Of a stretch of DNA of 64,000 nucleotides, positions 12,872 through 23,263 are shown piece after piece. Under the pieces are notes generated by a model. The model ran no database searches and was not told the DNA's origin. It worked only from the letters and a program-made list of their open reading frames with translations. Numbering within the stretch: position 1 is the first letter of the stretch; every line of letters starts with the position of its first letter. Position numbers and translations under genes: made by a program. This DNA comes from Colias croceus. Its lineage: Eukaryota > Arthropoda > Insecta > Lepidoptera > Pieridae. The DNA lies in assembly GCF_905220415.1 (NCBI RefSeq), contig NC_059556.1:2120501-2184500 (forward strand), read 5' to 3'.

Positions 12872-13022
12872 CTAAGGACAGCTTCTCTGACAAAACACAG
12901 TGGCCTCAACAAAGGACCCGCTAGTGCTGCTAAATTTAACGATCTTCACATCGACAGGAGAAGTGGCTTCCACCACGGAGATGGGGGAGTCGTCAGCCAG
13001 CTCTCAATTACTTGTATATCAA
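12872..13022 (-). pseudogene. Broken duplicate of exon 3 of the small secreted-protein gene
   Basis: The minus strand aligns with exon 3 of the intact gene (13265-13438). The end of the frame is shared (SPISVVE-TSPVDVKIV-FSST-GSF, ending in a Cys-Pro stop at 12872). A 4-bp deletion near the upstream part removes a cysteine codon and shifts the frame, and a further deletion removes the N-C-T segment. No copies of exons 1 or 2 were found, so it is a partial duplication. A MITE separates it from the intact exon. Substitutions in the tail are mostly conservative, which suggests it was functional for a time. Confidence 0.7.
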
Positions 13023-13077
13023 TGGGGATTGTATAAATAAGGAACTATATATATAATGTATGTCTTACCTAATGGGC

Positions 13078-13248
13078 CCTCTTCACAATGGACAGAGTTG
13101 GGCGAGTAGATGCATTTACGATAGTGTATAGAGTCTAAATGTCTATGATCGGCCGTCAATGTAGATGTTTATTCATAATCGCCGTAATTGCGGTAACCAT
13201 CCACGATCATTTGTTATAGTTAGACCAACGCTGCCCATTGTGAAGAAG
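13078..13248. mobile_element. MITE, 'CTTCACAATGGGCAGCGTTGG' terminal repeats
   Basis: The left end CTTCACAATGGACAGAGTTGG (13081 on) is mirrored by the right end at 13225-13245. The same family occurs at 39903-40028. It sits between the secreted gene's last exon and the pseudo-exon. On the minus strand it supplies an AATAAA (13168-13173) about 95 bases past the stop codon. Confidence 0.7.
13168..13173 (-). terminator. Candidate polyadenylation signal AATAAA
   Basis: AATAAA on the minus strand about 95 bp downstream of the secreted gene's stop (13265). It lies inside the MITE. Position is the only evidence. Confidence 0.35.
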
Positions 13249-13264
13249 TCCAATTATAATCTAT

Positions 13265-13438
13265 TTAAGGACAGTTTTTCTGACAAAGCACGGTGGCCCT
13301 AGCAAAGGAGCCTCTGGTGCTGCTAAATCGGACGATCTTCACGTCAACAGGAGAAGTCACCTCCACCACGGAGATGGGAGAGTCGTCGCCCAGCTCGCAA
13401 TTGCTTACTTGTATACCGATGGGCGTGCAGTTGTCACC
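13265..13438 (-). CDS. Secreted-protein gene, exon 3 and stop
   Basis: Acceptor CCACTTCCAG, phase 0. It codes 57 residues starting GDNCTPIGIQVSNC and ending in an N-C-P before TAA, and carries four of the protein's cysteines. Confidence 0.75.
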   Translation of the reverse strand, partial: GDNCTPIGIQVSNCELGDDSPISVVEVTSPVDVKIVRFSSTRGSFARATVLCQKNCP

Positions 13439-14665
13439 CTGGAAGTGGAATGTATATAATTATACTAGCTTTCCGCCCGCGGTTTCGCCCGCTTTGTCTA
13501 AACCTTAATAAATTATATACTAAAACCTTCCTCTTGAATCACTCTATCTATTTAAGAAGATCGCATCAAAATTCATGGGATAGTTTTAAAAATTTAAACA
13601 TACCTAGGGATATAGGGACAGAGACTTTGTTGTAGTGATGTGAAGGCAGAACATCATAATACATCAGTGAGGATGATGAAAAATACATTGAAAGTTTAAC
13701 TCGAAAGTTATATGAATTGGTACTGAATATACTTAGTTTATACTATACATAAAATTTTGAGCTCAATGGCTGAGATCCTGCTATAAGATATGGGAAATAT
13801 AAAACAAAAACCCAGTTTTAAGTCGGGTAATAGCTCTACTGTAGGTACTTAGGAACATTTTTATAATTTCGAAAATATGAAAGAAATACAAATAACACAT
13901 TATTTGAATAAAAAAAGTGAAGTCCAATAGTGGGGTAAGGGGCAGATGCATTATACATCTGTTTCACTGATCGATTTTCTTTAGGGACAAGTAGGTGATC
14001 AGTCTTCTGTGTTCTGTCAGACCGAGACATTTTATTTTTCTTCGTCTCCACTGGGAATCGAACCCAGGACCCCTCGGGTCTACGCTCACGCGTCAACCAC
14101 TGTACCTACCAAGGAGGCGTTCTTTATTTCAATAGGTACTTACATAATTATTTTTAATGTCCAGAACGGTGTGGGTTTGATGCTTCGGTATGTAGACTGT
14201 GGGTAAATCGATTTTTGCGCCGATTTCTACTCCTGGCAAGTTACCTTTAAAAATAACATTCTATACTTGATATCAAGTAAAATATGTACAACTAACCATC
14301 ACGTTAAACTTAAAAGTAAAAAATAATAATATGTTTTGGAGAAAATATAAAAAAGCACTAAAAGGCTGTAGAGTCAATTTTAAATCTAATTCAATATTTT
14401 TTTTAACTTCTTGAATTTAATTTATACATTTTCCCCCAGTAAAGCACAGAAATTAAAAAAAACAGCTAAAACTATGTTATAATTCTATGACGATTGGTCG
14501 AAGATGATTAATTAAAATTGGATCAATTTAGTCTCGTTTTACATACCCTCGCATTTTCATATAAATATTAATAATGATTAGTATACCGTAACTCCCATAT
14601 GAGCATGTGTACGCCTGGCCAGCGGGCAGCAGTACAGCACAAGACACTAAAACCAACACTAACAT
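13265..14665 (-). CDS. Small secreted cysteine-containing protein, 113 aa, three exons (gene span)
   Basis: CDS = 14665..14587, 14232..14144, 13438..13265 on the minus strand (79 + 89 + 174 = 342 nt, 114 codons with stop). Both introns have GT-AG ends, and all phases agree (phase 1, then phase 0). Residues 1-18 (MLVLVLVSCAVLLPAGQA) are a clear signal peptide with a small-residue cleavage site, so the mature protein should be about 95 residues. It has five cysteines after cleavage: one near the mature N-terminus and four in exon 3, including a C-x3-C close to the C-terminus. The last 40 residues alternate beta-like hydrophobic stretches with an S-S-T-R-G turn. This weakly resembles the C-terminal pattern of insect MBF2-type secreted proteins, but I cannot assign a family. 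A TATA box lies upstream, and a broken copy of exon 3 lies downstream. The introns hold a SINE and a repeat end. The signal peptide, phases and splice sites are seen; expression and role are unknown. Confidence 0.75.
13463..13640 (+). repeat. Dispersed repeat end, class a
   Basis: CTAGCTTTCCGCCCGCGG head with the TTTGTCTAAACCTTAATAAA body. It lies in intron 2 of the secreted gene, close to the exon 3 acceptor. Confidence 0.65.
13917..14118 (-). mobile_element. tRNA-derived SINE (family A)
   Basis: The minus strand reads a tRNA-like head (TTGGTAGGTACAGTGGTTGA, then GGGTTCGATTCCCAGTGGAG) followed by a body ending TGGACTTCAC. A close copy lies on the plus strand at 47681-47885. It lies in intron 2 of the secreted gene. 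Confidence 0.75.
14144..14232 (-). CDS. Secreted-protein gene, exon 2
   Basis: Acceptor AACTTGCCAG and donor TAT|GTAAGT. It completes a split Gly codon and adds 29 residues beginning VEIGAKIDLPTVYIP, ending at phase 0. No cysteine. Confidence 0.72.
14587..14665 (-). CDS. Secreted-protein gene, exon 1 (signal peptide)
   Basis: ATG at 14665, chosen because it lies about 45 bp after a TATA box and opens a signal peptide. It codes 26 residues plus one base (phase 1) and ends TTACG before GTATAC. A 3-codon ATG frame lies just upstream (14685), probably before or at the transcription start. Confidence 0.75.
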
Positions 14666-14697
14666 TGTTCCTGTTATCTCTCCATGTGTACGTACAG

Positions 14698-14710
14698 CCT
14701 TATATATACG
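14698..14710 (-). promoter_or_regulatory. TATA box of the secreted-protein gene
   Basis: Minus strand CGTATATATAAGG. Its end is about 33 bp upstream of the ATG at 14665, so transcription would start near 14676-14681. Confidence 0.6.
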
Positions 14711-14871
14711 AGAAAACACGCGTGAAATATCATTAAAAATAATTAGTGAAAAAATTGTTAAGTGGAGTCTGGAACGAATGTTTGATGTAGAACTTATTAT
14801 GTTACACAATTTATAAGGATATTGGTTGTTACTTTGTATTTTTATAGAAACAGCCTATTTTTAAGAGAATA

Positions 14872-15057
14872 TCTATATATATATAAATCTCGTGTCACAA
14901 TGTTTGTCCTCAATGGACTCCTAAACCACTTAACCGATTATAATAAAATTCGCACACCATGTGCAGTTCGATCCAACTTGAGAGATAGGATAGTTTAAAT
15001 CTCAAATCGTTTTAGAGAAAGCGGGCGAAGCCGCGGGCGGTAAGCTAGTAATATAAA
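14872..15057 (-). repeat. Dispersed repeat end, class d
   Basis: Reverse-complement copy of the 3655-3840 body, ending in GCGGGCGAAGCCGCGGGCGG and CTAGTAATATAAAT. Confidence 0.65.
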
Positions 15058-15181
15058 TAAATCTAAAAATAAAGTGTTCACATTTTTTTGTCCGTAGAGG
15101 TCAAATATGGTTTTAGGTATTTTATCTTTGATTGACTTGTATTTTTTACATTATTTATCTATTTGGTTTTACTTTATCTAT

Positions 15182-15381
15182 CACTAGCTGCGCTCCGCGG
15201 TTTCACCCGCGTGGCTCTGCTTCTGTTGGTCTAAGCGTGATGATATTATATTATAGCCTATAACCTTCCTCGATAAATGGGCTATCAAACACCGAATTAA
15301 TTTTTTTAAATGAACTAGTAGTTCTTGAGATTAGCGCGTTCAAACAAACAAACTCTTCAGCTTTATAGATATTAGTATAGA
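15182..15381 (+). repeat. Dispersed repeat end, class c
   Basis: Starts CACTAGCTGCGCTCCGCGG. The body has 'CTTCCTCGATAAATGGGCTA' and GAGATTAGCGCGTTCAAAC, ending CTTTATAGATATTAGTATAG. Class-c copies also lie at 19776, 32750, 37692, 49971 and 61353. Confidence 0.65.
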
Positions 15382-15414
15382 TTTAGTTACAATTGTTAGG
15401 TATAATAAAAAAGA

Positions 15415-15565
15415 ACATGTGTGCCGAGCACACATGCCAGAAGTGAAAATTCTTCGACAAAATTAACAGATACCAAAGTTGCCTTACTCCATCACGTGAC
15501 GGTATTGCCAGACCTTGAAATTTTACTCTCAACGCGCCTAAAGAAGTTTCACTTCAAAAATGTGT
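15415..15565 (+). mobile_element. MITE-like 'AGAAGTGAAACTTCTTT' family, copy 1
   Basis: It contains the GTGTGCCGAGCACAC hairpin, then AGAAGTGAAAATTCTTCG. It ends in AACGCGCCTAAAGAAG followed by TTTCACTTCA, which pairs with the start. Copies also lie at 19254-19398, 45008-45175 and 63885-64000. Confidence 0.65.
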
Positions 15566-15913
15566 TACAATTATTTATGTAGTACTGTCACTGTGCTTTT
15601 ACCATAATAGTTCAATCATAAATACCCATACATTTACATCAATAGCGGTCATTAAACATAGAATATAATAAAAGTGTCTAAATATCAGTAAAACAGTGGG
15701 TGGTAGTGATCCAGGTGAGATCGAGGCGAGATTTATCGGTGTGAAACATTATGACGACGTGATGCAACCGTGGTGTTAGATTGAAGATCGTAGTGTTTAG
15801 ATCAGGTGCATTTGGTTGGAAATTATTATCTTGTACACTGTTTTCAAAGCATTCATAGGAGTAAACGCGAAATAAGAAACATATATATCAATAGTTTAAA
15901 TTGAATTGAGATA

Positions 15914-16152
15914 TTTTTAACCGACTTCAAAAAAAGGAGGAAGTTATCAATTCGGCCGGTATGTTTTTTTTTTATGTATGTACACCGATTACTCCGAGGT
16001 TTCTGAACCGATTTTTGTTCGATGCGGGATGGTGTCGAATTGGTCCCATAAAAATTTTATTCGGATAGGCCCAGTAGTTTTTATTTTATGAGCATTTTTG
16101 TCTGTATTTGTAAATGTTGCAAGTGCAATTTTGAAGTCGGTTGTTTTTAACG
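15914..16152 (+). mobile_element. Short element with 'AACCGACTTCAAA' inverted ends, copy 1
   Basis: Left end TTTTTAACCGACTTCAAAAA is mirrored by TTTTGAAGTCGGTTGTTTTT. The body encodes on the minus strand the same pseudo-peptide (KTTDFK-ALATFTNTDKN) as the copy at 63081-63332. This is shared repeat sequence, not a gene. Confidence 0.7.
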
Positions 16153-16194
16153 CAGTTATCTTGTTAAACAATTGATTATATGTATAATTATAAT

Positions 16195-16264
16195 ACCTTC
16201 AGACATTGATACGTAGTTATGTATAGTATGTACTATACATAACTACGTATCAATGTCTGAAGGT
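16195..16264. repeat. Perfect 70-bp palindrome
   Basis: Arms 16195-16228 and 16231-16264 are exact reverse complements (34 bp each) around a 2-bp centre. The arm starts ACCTTCAGACATTGATACGT. Confidence 0.9.
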
Positions 16265-16269
16265 TCCAA

Positions 16270-19010
16270 TCGAATAGACTAATAGAGTATAGACTGTTCT
16301 AAGATTCTCTCCTTTCGACAGAGAGCTCCTTTCTTCCTTCACAATTTTGACATCACACAATCCTTACTATCCTTATTTTCACTGCCGTTGTACTTCTTCT
16401 ACTTCTTTTACTTTAACTTCACATTAGTACCACAGTGAAATTATATTGTTTGTAATGCTAAATATTCGTAGTACGGTAGTATTTCATACGTATGTATCGT
16501 TGTTTAACCTGAATTTTTCATTTTCAGGTAATATATAACTCTACTTTCTGAGTAGGTACCTACAACTATTAGTGGTGAGTATATTATAGTGTATATGTTG
16601 CATCGTCAATTTGAAACAAGTACTCTAATTTCTTTGTTTCAAATTGAGGAAAGAAAAGATATTTAATTTGGTGTAAATTGCAATTGTTGTAATATGTGTA
16701 GTAGCTAACTGGCTTAATTATTATTAGTCGTTTGATTAAGAGCCTACTTAAGCTTAGCCTACTTACCTAGTCCATAACCACGACATACATCTATATATGG
16801 AGTGGTTATATTAGTCCATAACATATAGGTCACCATAATTTGTTCTTATCGCCTCTAGCTATGATTTATTATGGGCAGAAACAATTACCTCTTGTATATA
16901 GATAATTCGCAAACAAACAGGCTAGGTAATACGCAATTGTACAAACACTATGAGCAATGTTGTTTTATTTATAGCTACTGCAGTTGATCAATAATTTTAC
17001 TACCTTAGCGCAGTGGTGGAGTAGTTGCTCTTATATGATGGTAGAGAATATGAATTCAATCTTCGCTACTGCAAAAAATGGTTCCTTACTAACATTTAGA
17101 AAACCCATAATAGGAAAATAAATATTATCTATGTTTACAATATTTACCCTGTTATATATTTTGATTCTTCAATTGAAATTCAAGTAAAATAATATTAATC
17201 ATATTGTAAAATTAAAGTGCCTAAAGTTCGTAATTATTGTTAACAGTTACTTCATTCATACGCACTAGAAAGTACGTAGTGTAGTAAGCTATGAGATGAC
17301 ACTGAAAATTACTTATTTTTTGCACAATTATCAACATTCTAGCATTAATAGTACATACTTACCAATACTTAATTGATCATAAGCTCAAATCCACAGCAAC
17401 AATACGCCAACCTGTCCTCTAATCCTTACAAAGCTTTGTTTAATTACTTAGACTCTGATAGATGGCGCTGACCGCGTATATATCACTCGCATGTCGCGTA
17501 CGATTGGCGGATGACAGCGGACGTGTCATGGCGCCTGCGCTCGCGCAAATTAAAGTAACGTGTTTGAATTTTAATTTGCAAGGCTTTTAAAAGAATATGG
17601 TGGTTAGTTGTACGTGGGTTTAGGGGAGGTTGTTTTATTTTTCGTGTGTATTATAAGTAAAAATGTGCGGGATATTTTGCACTTCAATAAATAGTAATCT
17701 ATAAGGCCTATTGTCCACGAACAACGCACGTCATGTTTTCGTCAAATGACGATTCCAAGATGAATGCAGCGTTGAAACAATCAAAATGTACAACTGTGCT
17801 AGCAAGCTCGAACATCTCCAATTATTATTTGCAATAAAAGATTATTCTTTGTACCAACATTTATTCTATATAAACTCAACCAAGAAACGGACACCTCAAG
17901 AAACCGGGTACAACGTAATAATTCAAGAAATAATGACGTTAAGACGATAGTTAATAAGTTATTAAATACGTGTGACACGGGACCGCTGTAAATTAAGAGA
18001 CGCGAGCTGGAAGGTAATCCCTTACAGTGAGGAAGTGAAAGTTGATCTGATCTGTCTGATACGCAGGTGCTAAGGTGGTCTGATCTTAGAGATGCTGGTT
18101 CAGTGTCATATTGTGACTTTCTTTAAAATTTCTGTATAGGTAGATATGTATTATGTAAATAATACACTATATCTTATTTTTAAATGTCATAGTTACCTAG
18201 ACCTAGAAGATAGTAAAATGTAAATCGTATTTAGTTTTTAAACTTAGCAAATTTTAATATACATAACTTGAAAATGCCACACCGCGCATGTTTGGTTATG
18301 ACATGCAATAAATCAATTTAAATCATCGTTAGCATATTTTTTTTCAAAACATTTCTTGGGAAATTCGACAAAAAGATCGGTTGATTAAGTTAATTCATTG
18401 TTCCGTTTATTTTTTAATTAAAAACTTTTTCTTTCGCTAGCTCCTAGACTATTATCCCGTAGATCAGTTATTAAGCGATCTAACAGCGATATCGGCGCGA
18501 TATCTCGCTATCGATCTGATACTATCAGGCCCAAGCGTCGTGGTTTATTGGATAGTACTTAATATTTGTTATTATGTTCGTGCGTATGGTATTTATTGTT
18601 ATATAATTTTACCGATTGGTAGTCGGTTCGATTACGGTAATGACTCGTTTTGGAAAAGTTGGGTTATTATATTTTAAATTAGCTGCTTGCCCCGGCTTCT
18701 TCTATATAGCGCCTGAATTGTGTACTGTTTTATGATAGGGAAAGAATATTCACGATCGTCAACTTTATCTTTTTAGAATTACATAATATTATATTAGCAT
18801 TGATGCAACGATAATATTTTTTTCTATTTTGTTTCACTCATGTAGGAAAAATAAAAAATATTTGCAAATGTCGTCCTACACTTATGGGATTGCATGTGTG
18901 TGTTATAGCATTCAGATGTAAATCTTTAAAAATGTATATATTATGTTGCGTGATATCTAGTTACACTGCTATATATTATTTTTCTTTTATCATAAAAATT
19001 GCTAACCAAC
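16270..19010. other. AT-rich DNA, no supported gene
   Basis: A CpG-rich patch with TATATAT lies at about 17460-17575, and a small palindromic patch at 18475-18530. There is a repeat-end remnant near 18676-18705. No splice-bounded frame could be supported. Confidence 0.45.
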
Positions 19011-19019
19011 AACGCGTAG

Positions 19020-19213
19020 GCGCATAAATTTTGACGTTTCGCGACTTGTCAACACGGAATTCACAACGTGATTTGTTTGTGTCCGTCGTCGAGTTATTTG
19101 CGAGTGATTCATTGCGAAATATTCATACTGAATAACACGAGTATCTTCCTTGTAATGTTTTAAATGTTCGTGTGAAAGGTTGAGATTTGGAAATTATGCG
19201 TTGGATTTCAAAG
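19020..19213 (+). other. Exon-like block: candidate 5' UTR and start codon with donor site
   Basis: CpG-richer than its surroundings. It ends in an ATG frame of six codons (MRWISK, 19196-19213) directly followed by GTAGGT, phase 0. It could be the first exon of a downstream plus-strand gene; the first MICU3 exon visible also starts in phase 0. No transcript evidence; speculative. Confidence 0.25.
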
Positions 19214-19253
19214 GTAGGTTAAGTCGTGAGTCCATTTATTCTAAATGTAGTTT

Positions 19254-19398
19254 TTGAAGTGAAACTTCTTTAGGCGCGTTGAGAGTAACATTTCAAGGTC
19301 GCGTCATGGCAATACCGTCACGTCATGGATAATGACGACGAACTTGGTATCTTTAAATCTTGTCAAAGAAGTTTCACGTTTCTCGGCATACATGCTTT
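19254..19398 (-). mobile_element. MITE-like 'AGAAGTGAAACTTCTTT' family, copy 2
   Basis: Inverted orientation to the copy at 15415: GAAGTGAAACTTCTTTAGG, then AATACCGTCACGTCATGG, then CAAAGAAGTTTCACG. Confidence 0.65.
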
Positions 19399-19775
19399 TG
19401 TTTATTAATGTACAATCCATTTTTAAAACGCTCGAAATGAATTCAAATGATTCGAGAAGTAACTTCTGAACTAATTTTAAACACAGTTTTAAAATATGTA
19501 ATTTGAAATTTGTAAAAAAAAAATATTTTTTCCAATTTAAGTATGGAAACGAGCCACTTTAAATTAATAAATAACGCATCCTGGGCAAAAGTATCATACA
19601 CCATACTGCAGAGTACTTAGGTACCCTCATAGGATTTCATGTTATTCCTCTCTATATTTAATAATAATCTCGCACATGTAAAGTGTTATTTTAATTTGTC
19701 CTGGATACGGAAAAAAGCCTCTAAAGTTCATAAACCCAATCTATACTTCTATACTTATTACTTATCTATACTATC

Positions 19776-19935
19776 TATGCTAATATAATAAAGCTGAAGA
19801 GTTTGTTTATTTGAACGCGCTAATCTCGGGAACTACTGGTCCGATTTGAAAAATTCTTTCGGTGTTAGATAGCCCATTTCTCGGGGAAGTCTATATTGGT
19901 ATGTCATCACGCTAAGACCAACACGAGCAGAGCCA
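19776..19935 (-). repeat. Dispersed repeat end, class c
   Basis: AAGCTGAAGAGTTTGTTTAT, GAACGCGCTAATCTCGGGAA and CTAAGACCAACACGAGCAGA mark the reverse class-c body. Confidence 0.6.
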
Positions 19936-20216
19936 AGATCAAATAACCCAACATTAACACTGTGTACATTGTTTCTAACAACAAGCGGTTATTGTTCTAG
20001 AAAAATCAGTTTATTATCCACTCGCTAACTGGTTAAAAGCTGCACAAACATATTGGTTTGGTTGTGCAAATATCTATGGGTATTATTCCTATAGCAAGAA
20101 TGGTAATATGATATGAAAATATACGCTATTTTATAGAAGAAACTGGTATTATCACTGCGTAGGATAGATCCAGCCGTCTGTCCCTAATCGCTATGTATTG
20201 TTATATCTTTAAGAGC

Positions 20217-20372
20217 TAGCGCGCAAGAGCAACTTTTGTCTCCGCAACTATTTTGTCTCTCCCATCAACTCTATGGGCTAGTAAGAAAGTACGCGCACGT
20301 AGCGACGCCTCCCCATAAAGTTGATGGGAGAGACAAAATAGTTGCGGAGACAAAAGTTGCTCTTGCGCGCTA
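20217..20372. mobile_element. Foldback MITE with 54-bp perfect arms
   Basis: 20217-20270 (starts TAGCGCGCAAGAGCAACTTT) is the exact reverse complement of 20319-20372, with a 48-bp centre. Confidence 0.85.
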
Positions 20373-20581
20373 ACTCAAACTACGCAACGTATTTTGATGC
20401 GGTTTTTTTCTACAGCGCTCTGGTAAAAAGTTCGTCTAATCGAAAGTTTTGAACATACACTGAGTTATCGTTTTAATAATATAAATATTCTGTCTAATAA
20501 ACATTATTGTTTTTGATACGCAGAATCAGTTTTGCGCCTATTTCACACAAGAAATGAAGAAATTAAAACCAAACTAACTTA

Positions 20582-20758
20582 GAGCCGATTTTTCAATCCT
20601 GGATTAAAATTTATCCGTCCAATAAAGTCTTACACGAACATATTAAAATGTCACCTGTAAACTGTCATATACGGACAATTACAATACATTTTTGAAATGG
20701 TAGTTTAATACGGTATTCGATGAATAAGTTTTAACCAAGGATTGAAAAATCAGCCCCT
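20582..20758. mobile_element. MITE, 'GGGCCGATTTTTCAAT' family, copy 1
   Basis: Ends GAGCCGATTTTTCAATCCTG and GATTGAAAAATCAGCCC are imperfect inverted repeats. The body (TTATCCGTCCAATAAA, TATTAAAATGTCAC) matches 63371-63542. Confidence 0.75.
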
Positions 20759-20928
20759 AAACAAACTGATTACAGGTGTAACTCCACTAATAAATAATTA
20801 CATTCACACAGTGGCAATATTCACAGATGAAATATATACATATGGCGTGTAACATACACTTATAAATTACTTTACAAACTACCTATAATTATTTTTCTTG
20901 TTTATATAGATGATTTATTACATGTTTC

Positions 20929-21100
20929 ACTAGCTTTCAGCCGCGGCTTCGCTCGTTTTGTCTAAATCCTATAATAATAAACAGCCTTCATTTATAACCA
21001 CTCTATTTATTTAAAAAAATCTCATAAAAATTAGTTTTGTTCACAAGTAAACATAGAGACAGATAGACAACGGACTGTTACTTTGTTTCATACTTTGTAT
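20929..21100 (+). repeat. Dispersed repeat end, class a (diverged)
   Basis: CACTAGCTTTCAGCCGCGGC head, then TTTGTCTAAATCC and an ACAGATAGACA tail. Confidence 0.55.
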
Positions 21101-21109
21101 TGGACTTTA

Positions 21110-21290
21110 AGGGTGTTTTTCCACCACGAATGCGAGAGGACGCGTAGCGAACTAGCGAGGGATATGTTTGTAAAGAACCAATCATATCGCTTTATTTAGC
21201 GTTTGAAGCGATTCTATTAGTTCTTTGATCAAACACATACCTCGCTACGCATCCTTGCACATCTCTGGTGGAAATGCACCTTTAGGAGAG
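21110..21290. mobile_element. MITE with imperfect 'AAGGGTG..TTTCCACCA' terminal repeats
   Basis: Left AAGGGTGTTTTTCCACCACG is mirrored by right GGTGGAAATGCACCTTTAGG. The inverted match continues through GGACGCGTAGCGA versus TCGCTACGCATCC. Confidence 0.6.
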
Positions 21291-21299
21291 AATTAAAGA

Positions 21300-22370
21300 T
21301 TGGCTATACATACTTCCTATACTTAGTACTATTTATAGTAACAAAATAAAAGCTAGCTAATTAAAAGTCTCCCAAATCTCATTATCGGTAAACACGGAAT
21401 AGTTTTCAATCAGCACACGTGGTACGGAACGAGGGTGTAATCCCGTCGATGTTTCGCTTATTGCCTCGTTGGGGACGAGAGGTGCAAGATTTATGGTGAT
21501 ACAGGGTTGGCACTTGTGAAATATATGGATTTGTTAATTCTCAATTAATGAAACAATATAAATAATTAATTAAAGATATAAAAGCAAAATAATAAGTAGC
21601 AATAAAAATAAAATCATTTATTATACACTTAAAAATAAGTATGTGGTTATAATAAAATGATACAGGCATATAAAGGAGATATGGTCTCTTCAAGACGACA
21701 ACAAAGCAAATAAATGCTGCAAAGGGTGTTGTGTGTTGTTATGTTTCTGCAAATCCAAGGAAAGGGCCTATTTTTAATTTATGTTTCGTTCTTAATCAAT
21801 CTGGGTAAGCGAATATGGCAGTAAGTTTCATGTTAAATGCCGATTGTAGGTGTTATAAAAGCAAATGCTATTCTTTATAATATTGATAGAACATGTTACA
21901 TGGAAATAGTGACGAATTCATGTCGATATCGTGCATTATTCACACATTTTAATTATTTTTATGAATATATAAAAAGCATTTTTTCATAATAAGTTTCTCT
22001 TCATCGCCTTTTTTTAATACGAGGAGGCAACAGAAAAGACGCGTCACCTGATGTTAAGTGTACTGCGCTGCCCATTATAGGCCACCAACAATGCCGGGGC
22101 ATTGATAGTGTGCTAATAATTTCAAGTAATTAGTAAATATAAACTTGTATTCTATATAGTGGCAACCCTAACGCACACAGTTATTCCCGCAAAGAATCCC
22201 AAAGGATTACCGGTTAAACCCCAGCTAATAGGTATCTAAAAGCGCGTCAAACTGTCAAACTGTTGCCAGCAAGATGTTCAACTGTTTACGCTTCTCTTGT
22301 TGATTATTATTGGTTTTACTTTCATTAGTTTTTGCTCAAAATTATACTTTTTTGGTAGCCCTATTTGAAG
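21300..22370. other. AT-rich DNA, nothing recognised
   Basis: No supported gene or repeat. Confidence 0.5.
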
Positions 22371-22374
22371 CCTT

Positions 22375-22590
22375 TACCCGATTTGCGATGTCATAAATCT
22401 GAATACATCACTATTCACTACATGGTACAAAATCACTGTCGCTATCTGTGCGTCCGTATGCTAAGAGCTTTGAAAATGCGCAACGCATTTTGCGCATTTT
22501 TAGAGAGAGTGATTCAAGAGGAACCTTTTAATAATAATTTGTTAAGCTTTCTACAAAACGAGCGAAACCGCGTGCGGTCGGCTAGTGAAA
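22375..22590 (-). repeat. Dispersed repeat end, class a (diverged)
   Basis: AGAGTGATTCAAGAGGAACC and the terminal CGAGCGAAACCGCGTGCGG and CTAGTG match the reverse class-a body. The 76-codon frame here is a by-product. Confidence 0.55.
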
Positions 22591-22639
22591 AATAAAACCT
22601 GATTTCTTATAAAATAATGCTAAACAAAAAAAACTGTAC

Positions 22640-22832
22640 TGCACTAATGTTTAAAGTAAACCATATGTACCACCACCATAAAATATGTAATTCTTATTGT
22701 TTTTCGGGTTGTCTGGCAGAAATCGCTTACAGCGATAAGACCGCCCTCTGTTCATATTTTAACTTGTATCATTCTTATTTTGTAATCGTGTATTTTTGTG
22801 TGCAATAAAGAATTATTCATTCATTCATTATG
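22640..22832 (+). mobile_element. LINE 3' end with (ATTC)n tail
   Basis: 'ATCGCTTACAGCGATAAGAC' hairpin-bearing 3' UTR ending AATAAAGAATTATTCATTCA. A reverse copy lies at 43284-43395. Confidence 0.6.
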
Positions 22833-23263
22833 TTAGTGTAAATGTAAAAAGTGGCAAATAACAATTACAATAAGTCTAGATTCTAGTAATACAATTAAAT
22901 ATTTAAACCTAAACAAGTCCGCATTCTTAAGATAATTGAGGCAGATACTTAATAAACAGAACAAACAATAATAAGTAGGCAAAAAGCTTAATTATTGGCG
23001 GCAATTCACTTTACGTTTTATAATCCATTATTTTTTACTAAAGGCAAAAAAAATTGTCGTAACATGGAAAATTTAAGGAAACTTGCGCTTTTCGTTTTTC
23101 AAGTCTGATCTTAAGTTCATGAAGTGGGTATTTTATTGAGAATATGTTTCCTTTTCTTGGTTTAAATTTAGCTACAAGCATACACAGACCGAGGATCTTT
23201 TTTATTCGATCCGAATCTCAATCAAGAAGGAAAGCAACCATTTATTTGTAAAAAAAAACTTAA

